Of a stretch of 19,093 bases of DNA, positions 5,840 through 13,793 are shown piece by piece (positions within the stretch are counted from its first letter, which is position 1; every line of letters starts with the position of its first letter). Made by a program: the position numbers and the translations under genes. The stretch is from Gemmataceae bacterium (lineage in GTDB: Bacteria > Planctomycetota > Planctomycetia > Gemmatales > Gemmataceae), in assembly GCA_020847555.1 (NCBI GenBank), contig JADLBT010000217.1, positions 1 to 19,093 of the forward strand, given 5' to 3'. Under the pieces are notes generated by a model. The model was given only the letters and a program-made list of their open reading frames with translations. It searched no databases and had not been told where the DNA came from.

Positions 5840-6859
5840 TCAGACGAGGACGGCGGACTTGAGGCCCTGGTGTCCGAGGCGCGCGGTGTAGGCCGCCGCG
5901 GCTTCGGCCAGGGGGTAGCGGTTGGTCACCACGCGGTCCAGTGCCGACATGCGGGGGATGAGGCGGGCGGCACGGGCATAGAGGTGGAGCGGTGCGTTCT
6001 GCGTGCCGAAGATGCGAATCTCGTCGTAGTGGATGCGATTGAGATCGAAGGTGGCCGGGGTGCGTGGCGGGAAGCCGGCGAACAGGTTGACACCTCCTAG
6101 CTTCCGCACGAGGTCGAGGGCCAACGGGACGGCCTCGGCCAGGCCCACGGCCACGGCGACAGCGCGGAAACCCTCGCCACCGGTCAGCTCTCTTGCCACG
6201 GCGGAGGCGTCGGCGGGCGTGGCGGTGGCGTCGGCACCGAGATCCCGGGCGGCGTCGCGACGGGCGTCGTCGGGCTCGACCACGAGGATCGGGCCCACGC
6301 CGCAGGCTCGCGCGGCCAGGAGGTGGACCAGCCCCATGGGGCCGCCGCCCACGATGGCCAAGCCGTCGCCGGGACGGACGCCGAGCGACTCGAGCGAGTT
6401 CAAGACGCAGGCGAGCGGCTCGAGCAGGGCGCGGAGGTGGGGGGCGACGGCGGGATCCATGGGCAGCAGGTGGCCCAGGGCCACGAGCTCGGCCGGGATG
6501 CGCACCAGCTCGGCGACGCCACCGTCGAGGTCGTAGCCGAGGGTTAGCCGCGAGGGGCAGCGGTTGCGAAAGCCCTCGCGGCAGAACGAGCAGTGGCCAC
6601 AGCAGAGGATGGGGCATACCGAGACGACCTCGCCGGGCTGCAGACCGCTGCCCGCGGGTGCCCTCACGATCTCGCCGGCGATCTCGTGGCCGGGAACGAC
6701 GCCCGCGGCCGCCTTCTTCTCGCCCAGATAGACACGCACGTCGCTGTTGCAGAGGCCCGTGGCGTGCACACGCAGGAGTGCATCCCCGGGGCCGAGCGAC
6801 GGTTCGGGGGCGTCGACGACCGCGACGCGTCCGGGCTCGTAAAAACGCAGTGCCTTCAT
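5840..6859 (-). CDS. Zinc-dependent medium-chain alcohol/polyol dehydrogenase
   Basis: The protein has 339 aa, normal for the MDR family. Catalytic zinc ligands are Cys37 (GLCNSD), His58-Glu59 (PGHE) and probably Glu147 (LLEPLAC). The structural zinc site is complete: Cys87, Cys90, Cys93 and Cys101 in the 3-3-8 spacing. The Rossmann motif is VGGGPMG (170-176), and the acidic residue in VVEPDD (Glu195) favours NAD(H) over NADP(H). Overall it resembles sorbitol or threonine dehydrogenases and uncharacterised sugar-alcohol dehydrogenases; the substrate cannot be assigned. The ATG at 6859 is preceded by TAGAGT and exactly 6 bases, without Shine-Dalgarno, implying a leaderless mRNA. It is divergent from the HAD gene and 133 bases upstream of the Ser-less hydrolase gene's 5' side on the same strand. 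Confidence 0.9.
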   Translation of the reverse strand: MKALRFYEPGRVAVVDAPEPSLGPGDALLRVHATGLCNSDVRVYLGEKKAAAGVVPGHEIAGEIVRAPAGSGLQPGEVVSVCPILCCGHCSFCREGFRNRCPSRLTLGYDLDGGVAELVRIPAELVALGHLLPMDPAVAPHLRALLEPLACVLNSLESLGVRPGDGLAIVGGGPMGLVHLLAARACGVGPILVVEPDDARRDAARDLGADATATPADASAVARELTGGEGFRAVAVAVGLAEAVPLALDLVRKLGGVNLFAGFPPRTPATFDLNRIHYDEIRIFGTQNAPLHLYARAARLIPRMSALDRVVTNRYPLAEAAAAYTARLGHQGLKSAVLV

Positions 6860-6865
6860 GGGGGC

Positions 6866-6871
6866 ACTCTA
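6866..6871 (-). promoter_or_regulatory. -10 box of the dehydrogenase (leaderless arrangement)
   Basis: TAGAGT on the minus strand, then GCCCCC, then ATG. No recognisable -35 and no Shine-Dalgarno are seen. The 6-base spacing is the same as for three other genes in this window. Confidence 0.5.
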
Positions 6872-6906
6872 GCGACCCGACAGCAGAGGCGGTAGCGCGC
6901 TGCCCA

Positions 6907-6912
6907 TAGAGT
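6907..6912 (+). promoter_or_regulatory. Candidate -10 box of the HAD gene
   Basis: TAGAGT, the same hexamer used divergently by the dehydrogenase 36 bases away, lies 25 bases before the HAD start codon. A purine-rich GGGAGGATGGGAGG leader (6921-6934) supplies the ribosome site. Confidence 0.4.
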
Positions 6913-6937
6913 CTCTGCGGGGGAGGATGGGAGGCGC

Positions 6938-7576
6938 ATGCAGACTCTGCACACCGTCCTGTTCGACGTCGACGGCACGCTGCTCGACACGCGCGAGTTC
7001 ATCTTTGCGGCCTTCGAGGCCGTGTGCCGGGCCGAGCGGATCGGCTTTCCCGGCCGCAATGTGCTTGCAGCCCGCATGGGTGAGCCCCTCGAGACGATCT
7101 ACGCGCGTCTAGGCGCTGCCGACGCGGCCCGCTGCTGCGACCGCCACCGCGCCTTCCAGCTCGAGAACCTGCACCTGGCGTCGCCGTTTCCCGGGGTCGC
7201 GGAGAGTCTCGGCCGGCTGTGCCATGCGGGGATCGCGCTCGCCGCAGTCACGACCCGGTCGTGTCGGACGTCGCTGGTGACGCTGGAGCAAGCGGGCATC
7301 GCCTCGCTCTTCGGTGCCGTTGTTTCGGCAGAAGACGCGCCGGCGCTGAAGCCGGATCCGGCGCCGCTGCGGGCGGCGCTAACACGGCTGGGTCGCCCCG
7401 CGGTCGGGGCGGCGATGGTCGGCGACACAGTGGCTGACATGCTGGCGGGGCGGGCGCTGGGGCTGTTCACGCTCGGCGTGACGTATGGCTTTCACGGGGA
7501 GGGCGTACGCTCCGGGTCGCCGGACGCCGTCGTGCACGAGGTAGCGGCGATCCCGGGGGCGCTGGGCGTGCACTGA
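6938..7576 (+). CDS. HAD-superfamily phosphatase (phosphoglycolate/PpaX-like)
   Basis: The protein has 212 aa with all four HAD motifs: I, LFDVDGTLLD (Asp10 nucleophile, Asp12 acid/base); II, AVTTRS (Thr105/106); III, LKPDPAPL (Lys138); IV, VGDTVADM (Asp163, Asp167). The helical cap between motifs I and II puts it in the GmhB/Pgp-like subfamily I, so phosphoglycolate phosphatase, pyrophosphatase PpaX or a sugar-phosphate phosphatase are all possible. The ATG at 6938 follows two overlapping GGGAGG sites (6921-6926, 6929-6934). It is the first gene of a plus-strand run; the next gene (PRPP synthase) starts 102 bases later and seems to have its own promoter. Confidence 0.87.
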   Translation: MQTLHTVLFDVDGTLLDTREFIFAAFEAVCRAERIGFPGRNVLAARMGEPLETIYARLGAADAARCCDRHRAFQLENLHLASPFPGVAESLGRLCHAGIALAAVTTRSCRTSLVTLEQAGIASLFGAVVSAEDAPALKPDPAPLRAALTRLGRPAVGAAMVGDTVADMLAGRALGLFTLGVTYGFHGEGVRSGSPDAVVHEVAAIPGALGVH

Positions 7577-7610
7577 GGGACTTCGCCTCGCCCGTGGCGG
7601 GCGTGCGTGC

Positions 7611-7616
7611 TATCTT
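7611..7616 (+). promoter_or_regulatory. Candidate -10 box of prs
   Basis: TATCTT in a GC-rich gap after the HAD gene. Transcription from about 7623 would give a 55-base leader to the GTG at 7678. No clear -35. Confidence 0.35.
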
Positions 7617-7677
7617 GCCCGCCCGGGGCACCCGTCGTTCCACCCGGCTCACCGCCCGCCTGGAGTACGACCCGATC

Positions 7678-8619
7678 GTGTATACGGACCTTGCCGTCTT
7701 CTCCGGCCGCGCCCATCCGGAGCTGGCACAGGCGATCTGCGCGCGGATCGGGCGGCCGCTGGGCAGGGTCGACGTCTTCGAATTCGCGAACGAGAACATC
7801 TTCGTCCAGTACCAGGAAAACATCCGCATGCGCGACGTCTACCTGGTGCAGCCGTTCTGCAGCCCCGTGAACACGTCGATCATGGAGCTGCTCGTCATGG
7901 TCGACGCAGCGAAGCGGGCCTCGGCCGGGCGTGTGACAGCGGTCATCCCGTACTACGCGTATGGGCGCAGCGACAAGAAGGACCAGCCGCGCGTGCCGAT
8001 CACGGCGCGGCTTATCGCCAACATGATCGAGACGGCGGGCGCCGATCGGGTGCTGACGATGAACCTGCACGCCGGTCAGATCCAGGGATTCTTCAATATC
8101 CCGTTGGACGAGCTGAACGCCCTCTACCCGGTGAGCGCGCATTTTCGGCAGGAGCGGCTGGAGAACTACGTCGTCGTCGCCACGGACGTGGGCGACGAGA
8201 AGCGCGCGCGGGACATGGCGGTGCGGCTGGACCTGCCGCTGGCGATCATCGAGAAGCGCCGGATCGGCAACACCGACCGTACCGAGGCGGTCAACGTCAT
8301 CGGCGAGGTGGCCGGCCGGAACGTGCTGATCCTCGACGACGAAATAGACACGGCGGGCACGATCACCGAGGCGATCCGCGTGCTCCGGGCGAACGGCTGC
8401 GGCGAGGTGATCGTGAGCGGCTACCACCCGATCCTGAGCGGCCCCGCCATCGAGCGGCTGAAGCGCGCCGAAGTGCGGGAGATCGTCGTCACCGACAGCG
8501 TGCCCATCGCCGCCGAGAAGCGGCTGGGGAACATGACGATCATCCCGGTGGCCGCTCAGTTCGGCGACGCCATCGGACGTATCCATTCGGGGCAGTCGGT
8601 CGGGGCCCTCTTTCAGTAG
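7678..8619 (+). CDS. prs: Ribose-phosphate pyrophosphokinase (PRPP synthase)
   Basis: This enzyme makes 5-phosphoribosyl 1-diphosphate from ribose 5-phosphate and ATP for nucleotide, His and Trp synthesis. The protein has 313 aa from the GTG at 7678, the usual length, beginning MYTDLAVFSGRAHPELAQAI as class I enzymes do. A longer in-frame start (7594) would add about 28 unsupported residues and overlap the candidate -10 box, so it was rejected. Visible features: the FEFANENIFV segment (35-43), the flexible loop PYYAYGRSDKK (91-101), the metal His131 in NLHAGQIQGFF, and the PRPP-binding loop DDEIDTAGT (220-228). A weak GGAG lies 12 bases before the GTG. Confidence 0.96.
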   Translation: MYTDLAVFSGRAHPELAQAICARIGRPLGRVDVFEFANENIFVQYQENIRMRDVYLVQPFCSPVNTSIMELLVMVDAAKRASAGRVTAVIPYYAYGRSDKKDQPRVPITARLIANMIETAGADRVLTMNLHAGQIQGFFNIPLDELNALYPVSAHFRQERLENYVVVATDVGDEKRARDMAVRLDLPLAIIEKRRIGNTDRTEAVNVIGEVAGRNVLILDDEIDTAGTITEAIRVLRANGCGEVIVSGYHPILSGPAIERLKRAEVREIVVTDSVPIAAEKRLGNMTIIPVAAQFGDAIGRIHSGQSVGALFQ

Positions 8620-8690
8620 AACCCCTCGGAACGCGGTCACGGACCGGGGGCACCGTTCAGAGTGAACGACACGCGGCCGACGATCGGTTC

Positions 8691-9557
8691 GTGGGACAAG
8701 ACGTGGAAGGCCTCCTCGAACAGATTGAAGAGCTGCCGCCGCTGCCGGCCGTCGCCTCGCGGGTGATGGCACTGGCCGACAACGACCGCACGAGCGCGCT
8801 CGACCTGGCGCAGGTGTTGAGCACGGACCAGGCACTCACGGCGAAGCTGATCAAGGTAAGCAACTCCGCCTACTACGGCTTTGCTCGGCGGGTGAGCACG
8901 GTGCGGGAGGCGGTCCTTGTTCTTGGGTTCAGGCAGGTCCGCCAGATGGCCGTCGGGGCGAGCATCATGAACGCGTTCATGAGCGGCGCGCGCGCAGGCG
9001 GCTTCGACCTGGACCTCTTTTGGGGCCACTCGGTAGCCGTGGCGGTGGCGGCGGAGACGTACGCCCGCAAGTCGCGCGTCTGCAAGCCGGAGGACGCCTT
9101 CACGGCTGGTATCCTCCACGACATCGGACGGCTGGTGCTGCTGCGGGCCCGGCCGGCCGAGTTCGGCCAGGCGGTGGCGCTGGCACGGAGCGGGGAGTGC
9201 AGCCTGCACGAGGCCGAGGCCCGCCTGCTGGGGTTGAGCCACGACCACGTGGGACGAGTCCTCGGGGAGCGCTGGAAGTTTCCCGGGCACCTGGTGGAGG
9301 CGATCGGAATGCACCACGACAACGGCCTGAGGCCGGAGGACGGGCTGCCCGGTGTGGTCGCTCAGTGCAACGAGCTCGTGCTCCACCACGGGCTTTTCTG
9401 CGGGTACGACGCCGAGGGCGAGCTGGCGCCGTTGCCGCCGCTGCTGGCCGAGCTCGAAGAGACCTGCGGCGGGATCGACACCCTGCTGCAGCGGGCCTTT
9501 GCCTTCATCGAGACAGCTTCGGGCACGCCTGAGCACTGGTACGCGCGGGCCGCCTGA
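8691..9557 (+). CDS. HDOD-domain signalling protein
   Basis: The protein has 288 aa and is a stand-alone HDOD domain (about residues 10-210). The hallmarks are ELPPLPAVASRVMAL (14-28), VLSTDQALTAKLIKVSNSAYYG (42-63, containing the conserved SNSAYYG) and ILHDIGRL (141-148). His113, His143-Asp144, His184, His186 and His208/209 are present, so more HD-type ligands survive than in many HDOD proteins. No output domain is fused; the last 75 residues are a helical tail. HDOD proteins act in bacterial signalling, such as motility, stress and cyclic di-GMP circuits, usually by protein interaction. The start is GTG at 8691 or GTG at 8703; neither has a good Shine-Dalgarno. It lies 71 bases after prs on the same strand. 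Confidence 0.9.
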   Translation: MGQDVEGLLEQIEELPPLPAVASRVMALADNDRTSALDLAQVLSTDQALTAKLIKVSNSAYYGFARRVSTVREAVLVLGFRQVRQMAVGASIMNAFMSGARAGGFDLDLFWGHSVAVAVAAETYARKSRVCKPEDAFTAGILHDIGRLVLLRARPAEFGQAVALARSGECSLHEAEARLLGLSHDHVGRVLGERWKFPGHLVEAIGMHHDNGLRPEDGLPGVVAQCNELVLHHGLFCGYDAEGELAPLPPLLAELEETCGGIDTLLQRAFAFIETASGTPEHWYARAA

Positions 9558-9589
9558 CCGCTCCGACTCGACCTGTTGACCGCGTCTCG

Positions 9590-9617
9590 GCCGGGGATGA
9601 CGATGCCGGGGATGACG
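9590..9617 (+). repeat. Tandem 15-base repeat across the CapA-like gene's start
   Basis: GCCGGGGATGACG occurs at 9590-9602 and again at 9605-9617, a 15-base period with 13 matching bases. It creates three in-frame ATG codons (9597, 9603, 9612), which is why the translation start of the next gene is ambiguous. Confidence 0.75.
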
Positions 9618-11372
9618 CGGGGTGGACGGAGGAATCCCTGGCTGCCGGCCTTTGCGCTCAGTGTCGTTGCCCTCTGCGGCAGCCTCGCCCTGCTCGGCGT
9701 CGCCCTCCGCCGCGCAGCAGTCGGGACCGAGAGCGCCGGCGCCGAGACGACTGACGGCACCAGGTCGAGCCCCGTGCCGGACAAGCGACCCGCCGTGCCG
9801 CTGCGTTTCCGCGGCGCGCTCCCGCCAGGCCTGGCCGACGCGGGGCTCGTGGCCGAGGGACCCGACGCGGCGGCGGACCTCGCCTTCGCGGCGGGGAGCG
9901 CGGGCGACCCCGTCACGCGCTACTGGGTGCCGGTCGCCTCGATGGCAGCTGCGCTCGACGCTGTCACGGGCGCGCAGCTGAGCGGCCTCCTCGAGGGCAC
10001 GGTGACGTTCGTTCAGGCCGGCGGGCTGGGCGGCCGCGCGACCTACGCCGGCCTCCCGCTCGACGCGGGCGGGGCAGCCGCGAAGGTGCCGGTGCCGGCC
10101 GTCGTCTACGCCGACACGGCGGCGCTCTTCACGGCGATGAGCGACTGGAGCGCCGGCCCGATCGTCGCGTTTGTGCCGCTCCAGGACGTGCGGCCGGGGG
10201 TGACGGCGCTGGCGGTCGACGGCGTGGACCTTGTGCGCGGGCGCGGCGACCCGGCCGCCTGGCCGTTCGTCGAGCGGACAGCGGTGACGGCGCTCACGTC
10301 CCGGGGGCAGGCGGCGGTGGCGGGGCTGCGCGCCAGGGTCGCTGAGGCGCTCCCGAAGGTCACGCGGGCCGTGGCGACGGGTGACATCCTCCAGTCGCGG
10401 TGCGCGCTGACGCGGATTCGGGCCACGGGCGACTGGGCAGCGGCGCTGCGCGGACCGGTCGCCGAGTACCTTGCGGCCGCTGACCTCGCCCTGGGCTCGC
10501 TCGACGGGAGCATTCAGGACGTCGGCACGCCGTATGGCTGCGTGGCGACGACGAACCTCACCTCGCCGCCGGAGGTGATGGCGGCGCTGACGCTGGCCGG
10601 GCTCGACGAGGTTACCGTCGCGACGAACCACGTCTTCGACTGCGGCCAGGCGGGTCCCTGCGGCGACCGGGCCTTCCTGCGCACGCTCGAGCTGCTGCAG
10701 CAGGCTGGCATCAAGACCGTGGGCGGCGGTCGCAACCTGGCGGAGGCGCTGGCACCCGCCATCTTCGAGATCAATGGCGTGCGTTTCGCCGTCCTCGGCT
10801 TCGACGACATCGCGGCAGAGGACCTGGCCGCAACCGCGGACGCACCCGGCACCGCCCCCATGGACCGGGACTACAGCGACGAGAAGGCGGCGGTGCCCCG
10901 GGAGCCGGCCTTCTACAAGCCGGCCTCGATGCTCGACCTCTCACAGATGGAGGAGGCGATTCGCAGGGCGAAGGCCCAGGCCGACGTGGTCGTCGTGCAG
11001 GTGCAGAGCGGGTATGAAGACACCCACGAGCCGAGCCCCCGGAGCATCAAGGGCCTGCGTGCAGCGGCCGCGGCCGGTGCCGACCTCGTCATCGGGAACC
11101 AGGCGCACTGGGTCCAGGCGGTGGAGACGCGCGGCGACGTCTTTGTGGCCTATGCGCTGGGCAACTTCGTCTTCGATCAGCAGCACACACCGGAGCACGA
11201 GCAGGGCTACCTCCTCGAGGCGAGCTTCTGGGGGAAGCGGCTCGCCAACGTGCGCCTGGTGCCCTATCAGATAGCGGACCAGTACCGGCCCGTCTTCGCC
11301 GAGGGCGCGCTGCGGACCAAGATCCTGGGGGATGTGTTCGCCGCTTCGAAGCAGTTGGCGAACGGCGAGTAG
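9603..11372 (+). CDS. Membrane-anchored CapA-like (poly-gamma-glutamate synthesis family) protein
   Basis: The protein has 589 aa from the ATG at 9603, chosen weakly because GGGG lies 6 bases upstream; 9597 and 9612 are equally possible. The N-terminus is basic, followed by one membrane segment (about residues 13-36). Residues about 60-250 form a domain reminiscent of a PstS-type substrate-binding half (RYWVPVASM, a GPIVAFVPLQDV strand, then VTALAVDGVDLV). Residues about 256-560 match CapA: ATGDILQSR, DEVTVATNHVFDCG, GGGRNLAEA, GADLVIGNQAHWVQAVE and VAYALGNFVFDQ. Key metal ligands differ from the family: HWGxEY is VQSGYED, GHHPH is GNQAH and NNH is TNH. An envelope polymer or sugar-related role is likely; catalysis is doubtful. 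Confidence 0.82.
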   Translation: MPGMTRGGRRNPWLPAFALSVVALCGSLALLGVALRRAAVGTESAGAETTDGTRSSPVPDKRPAVPLRFRGALPPGLADAGLVAEGPDAAADLAFAAGSAGDPVTRYWVPVASMAAALDAVTGAQLSGLLEGTVTFVQAGGLGGRATYAGLPLDAGGAAAKVPVPAVVYADTAALFTAMSDWSAGPIVAFVPLQDVRPGVTALAVDGVDLVRGRGDPAAWPFVERTAVTALTSRGQAAVAGLRARVAEALPKVTRAVATGDILQSRCALTRIRATGDWAAALRGPVAEYLAAADLALGSLDGSIQDVGTPYGCVATTNLTSPPEVMAALTLAGLDEVTVATNHVFDCGQAGPCGDRAFLRTLELLQQAGIKTVGGGRNLAEALAPAIFEINGVRFAVLGFDDIAAEDLAATADAPGTAPMDRDYSDEKAAVPREPAFYKPASMLDLSQMEEAIRRAKAQADVVVVQVQSGYEDTHEPSPRSIKGLRAAAAAGADLVIGNQAHWVQAVETRGDVFVAYALGNFVFDQQHTPEHEQGYLLEASFWGKRLANVRLVPYQIADQYRPVFAEGALRTKILGDVFAASKQLANGE

Positions 11373-11398
11373 AGAGCCGGGGCCCTGGAGCGGTGGCT

Positions 11399-12793
11399 TC
11401 AGCGGCCAGTCATGCGGCGGGCGTCGAGGAGGCGGTCGAGCTCGGCCGGCGGGAGGACCCCCTCGGCGAGTGCCACCTCGCGAACGGTGCGGTTGCTGCG
11501 GAAGGCTTCGTTGGCGATCTCGGCGGTGCGGTCGTAACCGATAACGCTGGCGAGGGGAGTGGCGACGCTCAGGCCCGCCTCCACCATGCGCGGGCCGTTC
11601 TCCGTGGCCTCGAGTCCTTCGACGCACTTCTCGGCGAAGACGGTCGCGGCCGCCCCGAGCAGCGATATCGTCTGCAGCAGGTTGTAGGCGGCCACGGGCA
11701 GCATGGTGTTGAGCTCGAAAAAGCCCCACTGGCCCGCCGTCGCGACCGTCGCGTCGTTGCCCAAGACCTGGGCGGCGACCTGCACCACGGCTTCCGGGAT
11801 GACCGGGTTGACCTTGCCGGGCATGATCGAGCTCCCCGGCTGAAGTGCGGGCAGCGCGAGCTCGAACAAGCCGGCGCGCGGACCGCTCCCCATCAGGCGA
11901 ATGTCGTTTGCGATCTTGACGAGCGAGACGGCGACCGTGCGCAGCTCGCCGCTCGCCTGTACGACGGCGTCGATCGTCGATTGCGCCTGGAAGTGGCCGG
12001 TCGTCTCGCGCAGCTGCACGCGCGCGCTTTCTGAGACATAGGCGAGGGCGCGAGCGGCGAATTCGGGGTGGGTGTTGACGCCGGTGCCGACTGCGGTGCC
12101 GCCGAGCGCGACCTCGCGCAAGGCCTCCCCGGCGAGGGTGACGCGGCGGCGGGCGGCGGCCATCTGGTCGGCGTAGCCCGCGAACTCCTGGCCGAGGCGG
12201 ATCGGCGTTGCGTCCATGAGGTGGGTGCGACCGGTCTTCACGACCTCGTCGAAGGCGTGTGAGCGTTCGCGCAGGGCGGTCTCCAGCCGATAGAGGCCGG
12301 GCAGGAGCGAGCGCTGCATGTCGAGGATAGCCGCGAGGTGGAGCGCCGTGGGAATGACGTCGTTCGAGGACTGGCCCCGGTTCACGTGGTCGTTCGGGTG
12401 GACCGGCCGGTAGACGCCTTTCGGGCCGCCGCTGAGCAGCTCGTTCGCCCGGTTGGCGATGACCTCGTTGGCGTTCATGTTCGTGGAGGTGCCCGACCCC
12501 GTCTGGAAGACGTCGACGACGAAGGCGTCGTCCCAACGGCCGGCAGCGACCTCTTCGGCGGCGGAGACGACGGCGGCGGCGAGCGGGGGGTCGAGCAGCC
12601 CCAGGTCGCGGTTCGCCAGGGCGGCACCGCGCTTTATCGCGCCGAGCGCATGGACGAAGGACGCGGGCAGGCGCAGACCGCTGATAGGGAAGTTCGCGAC
12701 GGCGCGGGCGGTGTCAATCCCGTAGTAGGCGTCGGCCGGGACCGGATAGTCGCCGAGGGCGTCGCGCTCGGTGCGAAAGCCGGGCGTTTGCAT
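11399..12793 (-). CDS. fumC: Class II fumarate hydratase
   Basis: This enzyme interconverts fumarate and malate in the TCA cycle. The protein has 464 aa, the family's length. The signature GSSIMPGKVNP (320-330) carries the catalytic Ser322. Two diagnostic positions favour fumarase over aspartase: His191 in KTGRTHLMDATP (aspartases have Gln) and QSSND (141-145; aspartases have QSTND). VIPEAV after the signature, AYYG near the N-terminus and NANEVIANR are shared with aspartases and archaeal/actinobacterial fumarases, so aspartate ammonia-lyase remains a minor alternative. The ATG at 12793 is preceded by TACAGT and 6 bases with no Shine-Dalgarno, a leaderless arrangement. It converges with the CapA-like gene, with 26 bases between stops. 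Confidence 0.9.
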   Translation of the reverse strand: MQTPGFRTERDALGDYPVPADAYYGIDTARAVANFPISGLRLPASFVHALGAIKRGAALANRDLGLLDPPLAAAVVSAAEEVAAGRWDDAFVVDVFQTGSGTSTNMNANEVIANRANELLSGGPKGVYRPVHPNDHVNRGQSSNDVIPTALHLAAILDMQRSLLPGLYRLETALRERSHAFDEVVKTGRTHLMDATPIRLGQEFAGYADQMAAARRRVTLAGEALREVALGGTAVGTGVNTHPEFAARALAYVSESARVQLRETTGHFQAQSTIDAVVQASGELRTVAVSLVKIANDIRLMGSGPRAGLFELALPALQPGSSIMPGKVNPVIPEAVVQVAAQVLGNDATVATAGQWGFFELNTMLPVAAYNLLQTISLLGAAATVFAEKCVEGLEATENGPRMVEAGLSVATPLASVIGYDRTAEIANEAFRSNRTVREVALAEGVLPPAELDRLLDARRMTGR

Positions 12794-12799
12794 GGGATC

Positions 12800-12805
12800 A
12801 CTGTA
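12800..12805 (-). promoter_or_regulatory. -10 box of fumC (leaderless arrangement)
   Basis: On the minus strand TACAGT is followed by GATCCC and then the ATG at 12793. There is no Shine-Dalgarno in the 6 intervening bases. No -35 is recognisable. Confidence 0.55.
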
Positions 12806-12881
12806 GCAAGGGGGAAGAGCGCACGGGCGCGACCCTCGAAGATCGGCCCACCTTCATTGCCCGAGCGCCGAACGGCGGCGC

Positions 12882-13646
12882 TCAGTCGGCGGGGAGTGAG
12901 GCGAGGAACTCCTCAACGGCGGCGTTGAAGGCAGCCGGCTGGTCGATATTGGCCGCGTGGCCGGCGCCGGGGATGACGACCTTGCGCGCGCCGGGGATCT
13001 TCGCCGCCATGTACTCGGCCGCGCCGATGAAGGGAGTGTCGTTCTCGCCGACGAGCACAAGGGTGGGGACGGCGATCTTCTCGAGCGATTCGATGACGCG
13101 GGAATCAACCTGGGCGAGCATGCCGCGGGCGGCATGGGCGAGACCGGCCGCGGAACGGTGCCTGCTGACGCGAACTTCGGCACTCCCGCCGAGCGCGTCG
13201 AGGCCGCGTTCCTCGAACGCCCTGGCGCGGGCGAGTGCGGTCTCGTTCCAGCCGTCGCGACCCTTCGGGTTGCGATAGCCGGGCCCGGTGTCGAAGAGCA
13301 TGAGGGCGCGTGTCCTCTCGGGGTGGGCGAGGTGGAAGGCGAGGGACATGTAGCCGCCGAGCGAGAGACCGGCGACGACCGCGCGCTCGATGCCGCAGGC
13401 GGTGAGGATGGCGGCCATGTCGCCGACCGTGGCCGCCTCGGAGTAGGCGGTGGGGTCGGTGGGGCTGTCGCTCTCACCATGGCCGCGCATGTCCCAGGTG
13501 ACGAGGCGATGGGAGCCGGAGAGCGCCTGCACCTGGCCGCGCCACATCTGCGCGGTCGCGCTATAGCCATGGCTGAGAAGGACGGGCGGACCGTCGCCGT
13601 TGACCTCGTAGAAGATGCTGACGCCGCCGCGGTCGATCACTGCCAT
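12882..13646 (-). CDS. Alpha/beta hydrolase (enol-lactonase/esterase-like)
   Basis: The protein has 254 aa with a complete catalytic triad: Ser95 in AGLSLGGYM, Asp203 in GENDTPF and His230 in GAGHAANIDQP. LSHGYSAT (24-31) supplies the oxyanion hole, and WDMRGHGESD (51-60) is typical of the 3-oxoadipate enol-lactonase/epoxide-hydrolase-like group. There is no signal peptide, so it is cytoplasmic. Substrate unknown. The ATG at 13646 is fixed by GGGAGG (13653-13658 on this strand) 6 bases upstream and a -10 TACAAT at 13674-13679. The open frame continues far upstream, but that part lies inside the divergent promoter region and the genes opposite, so it was dropped. It is the intact counterpart of the Ser-less hydrolase at 4729-5634. 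Confidence 0.92.
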   Translation of the reverse strand: MAVIDRGGVSIFYEVNGDGPPVLLSHGYSATAQMWRGQVQALSGSHRLVTWDMRGHGESDSPTDPTAYSEAATVGDMAAILTACGIERAVVAGLSLGGYMSLAFHLAHPERTRALMLFDTGPGYRNPKGRDGWNETALARARAFEERGLDALGGSAEVRVSRHRSAAGLAHAARGMLAQVDSRVIESLEKIAVPTLVLVGENDTPFIGAAEYMAAKIPGARKVVIPGAGHAANIDQPAAFNAAVEEFLASLPAD

Positions 13647-13673
13647 GTCGCGCCTCCCGCAGATGTTGCGCGC

Positions 13674-13679
13674 ATTGTA
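13674..13679 (-). promoter_or_regulatory. -10 box of the alpha/beta hydrolase at 13646
   Basis: A consensus-like TACAAT on the minus strand. The implied leader of about 20 bases contains GGGAGG. It shares a 147-base divergent region with the plus-strand promoter at 13742. Confidence 0.55.
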
Positions 13680-13741
13680 GGCGGCCGGCGGCTGTGCGCG
13701 CGTCGCCGGGACGCTGGTCGACCCGAGGCGGCGGTGGCCCA

Positions 13742-13747
13742 TACAAT
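13742..13747 (+). promoter_or_regulatory. -10 box of the 140-aa gene
   Basis: TACAAT on the plus strand, 46 bases before the ATG at 13794. AGGAG (13783-13787) with 6-base spacing gives a normal leadered start. No good -35 is found. Confidence 0.55.
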
Positions 13748-13793
13748 CAAAGCGCGGCCCGGCGTGCGGCCGTCCGTGTCCGAGGAGAGCAGC

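Noticed and set aside
8637..10631. A 664-aa minus-strand open frame
   Set aside because: It is antisense to the HDOD and CapA-like genes, both of which have clear family motifs; the composition is Arg/His/Gln-rich shadow.
10941..12536. A 531-aa minus-strand frame over CapA-like and fumC
   Set aside because: It is out of frame with fumC, which carries the full class II signature; the translation is almost all Arg, Pro and Gly.
11399..12793. Aspartate ammonia-lyase identity for the fumC gene
   Set aside because: His191 in GRTHL and QSSND are fumarase-type; aspartases carry Gln and QSTND, although VIPE is shared.
12957..13793. N-terminal extension of the 140-aa gene's frame
   Set aside because: It is antisense to the intact hydrolase, and the ATG at 13794 has its own Shine-Dalgarno and -10 box.
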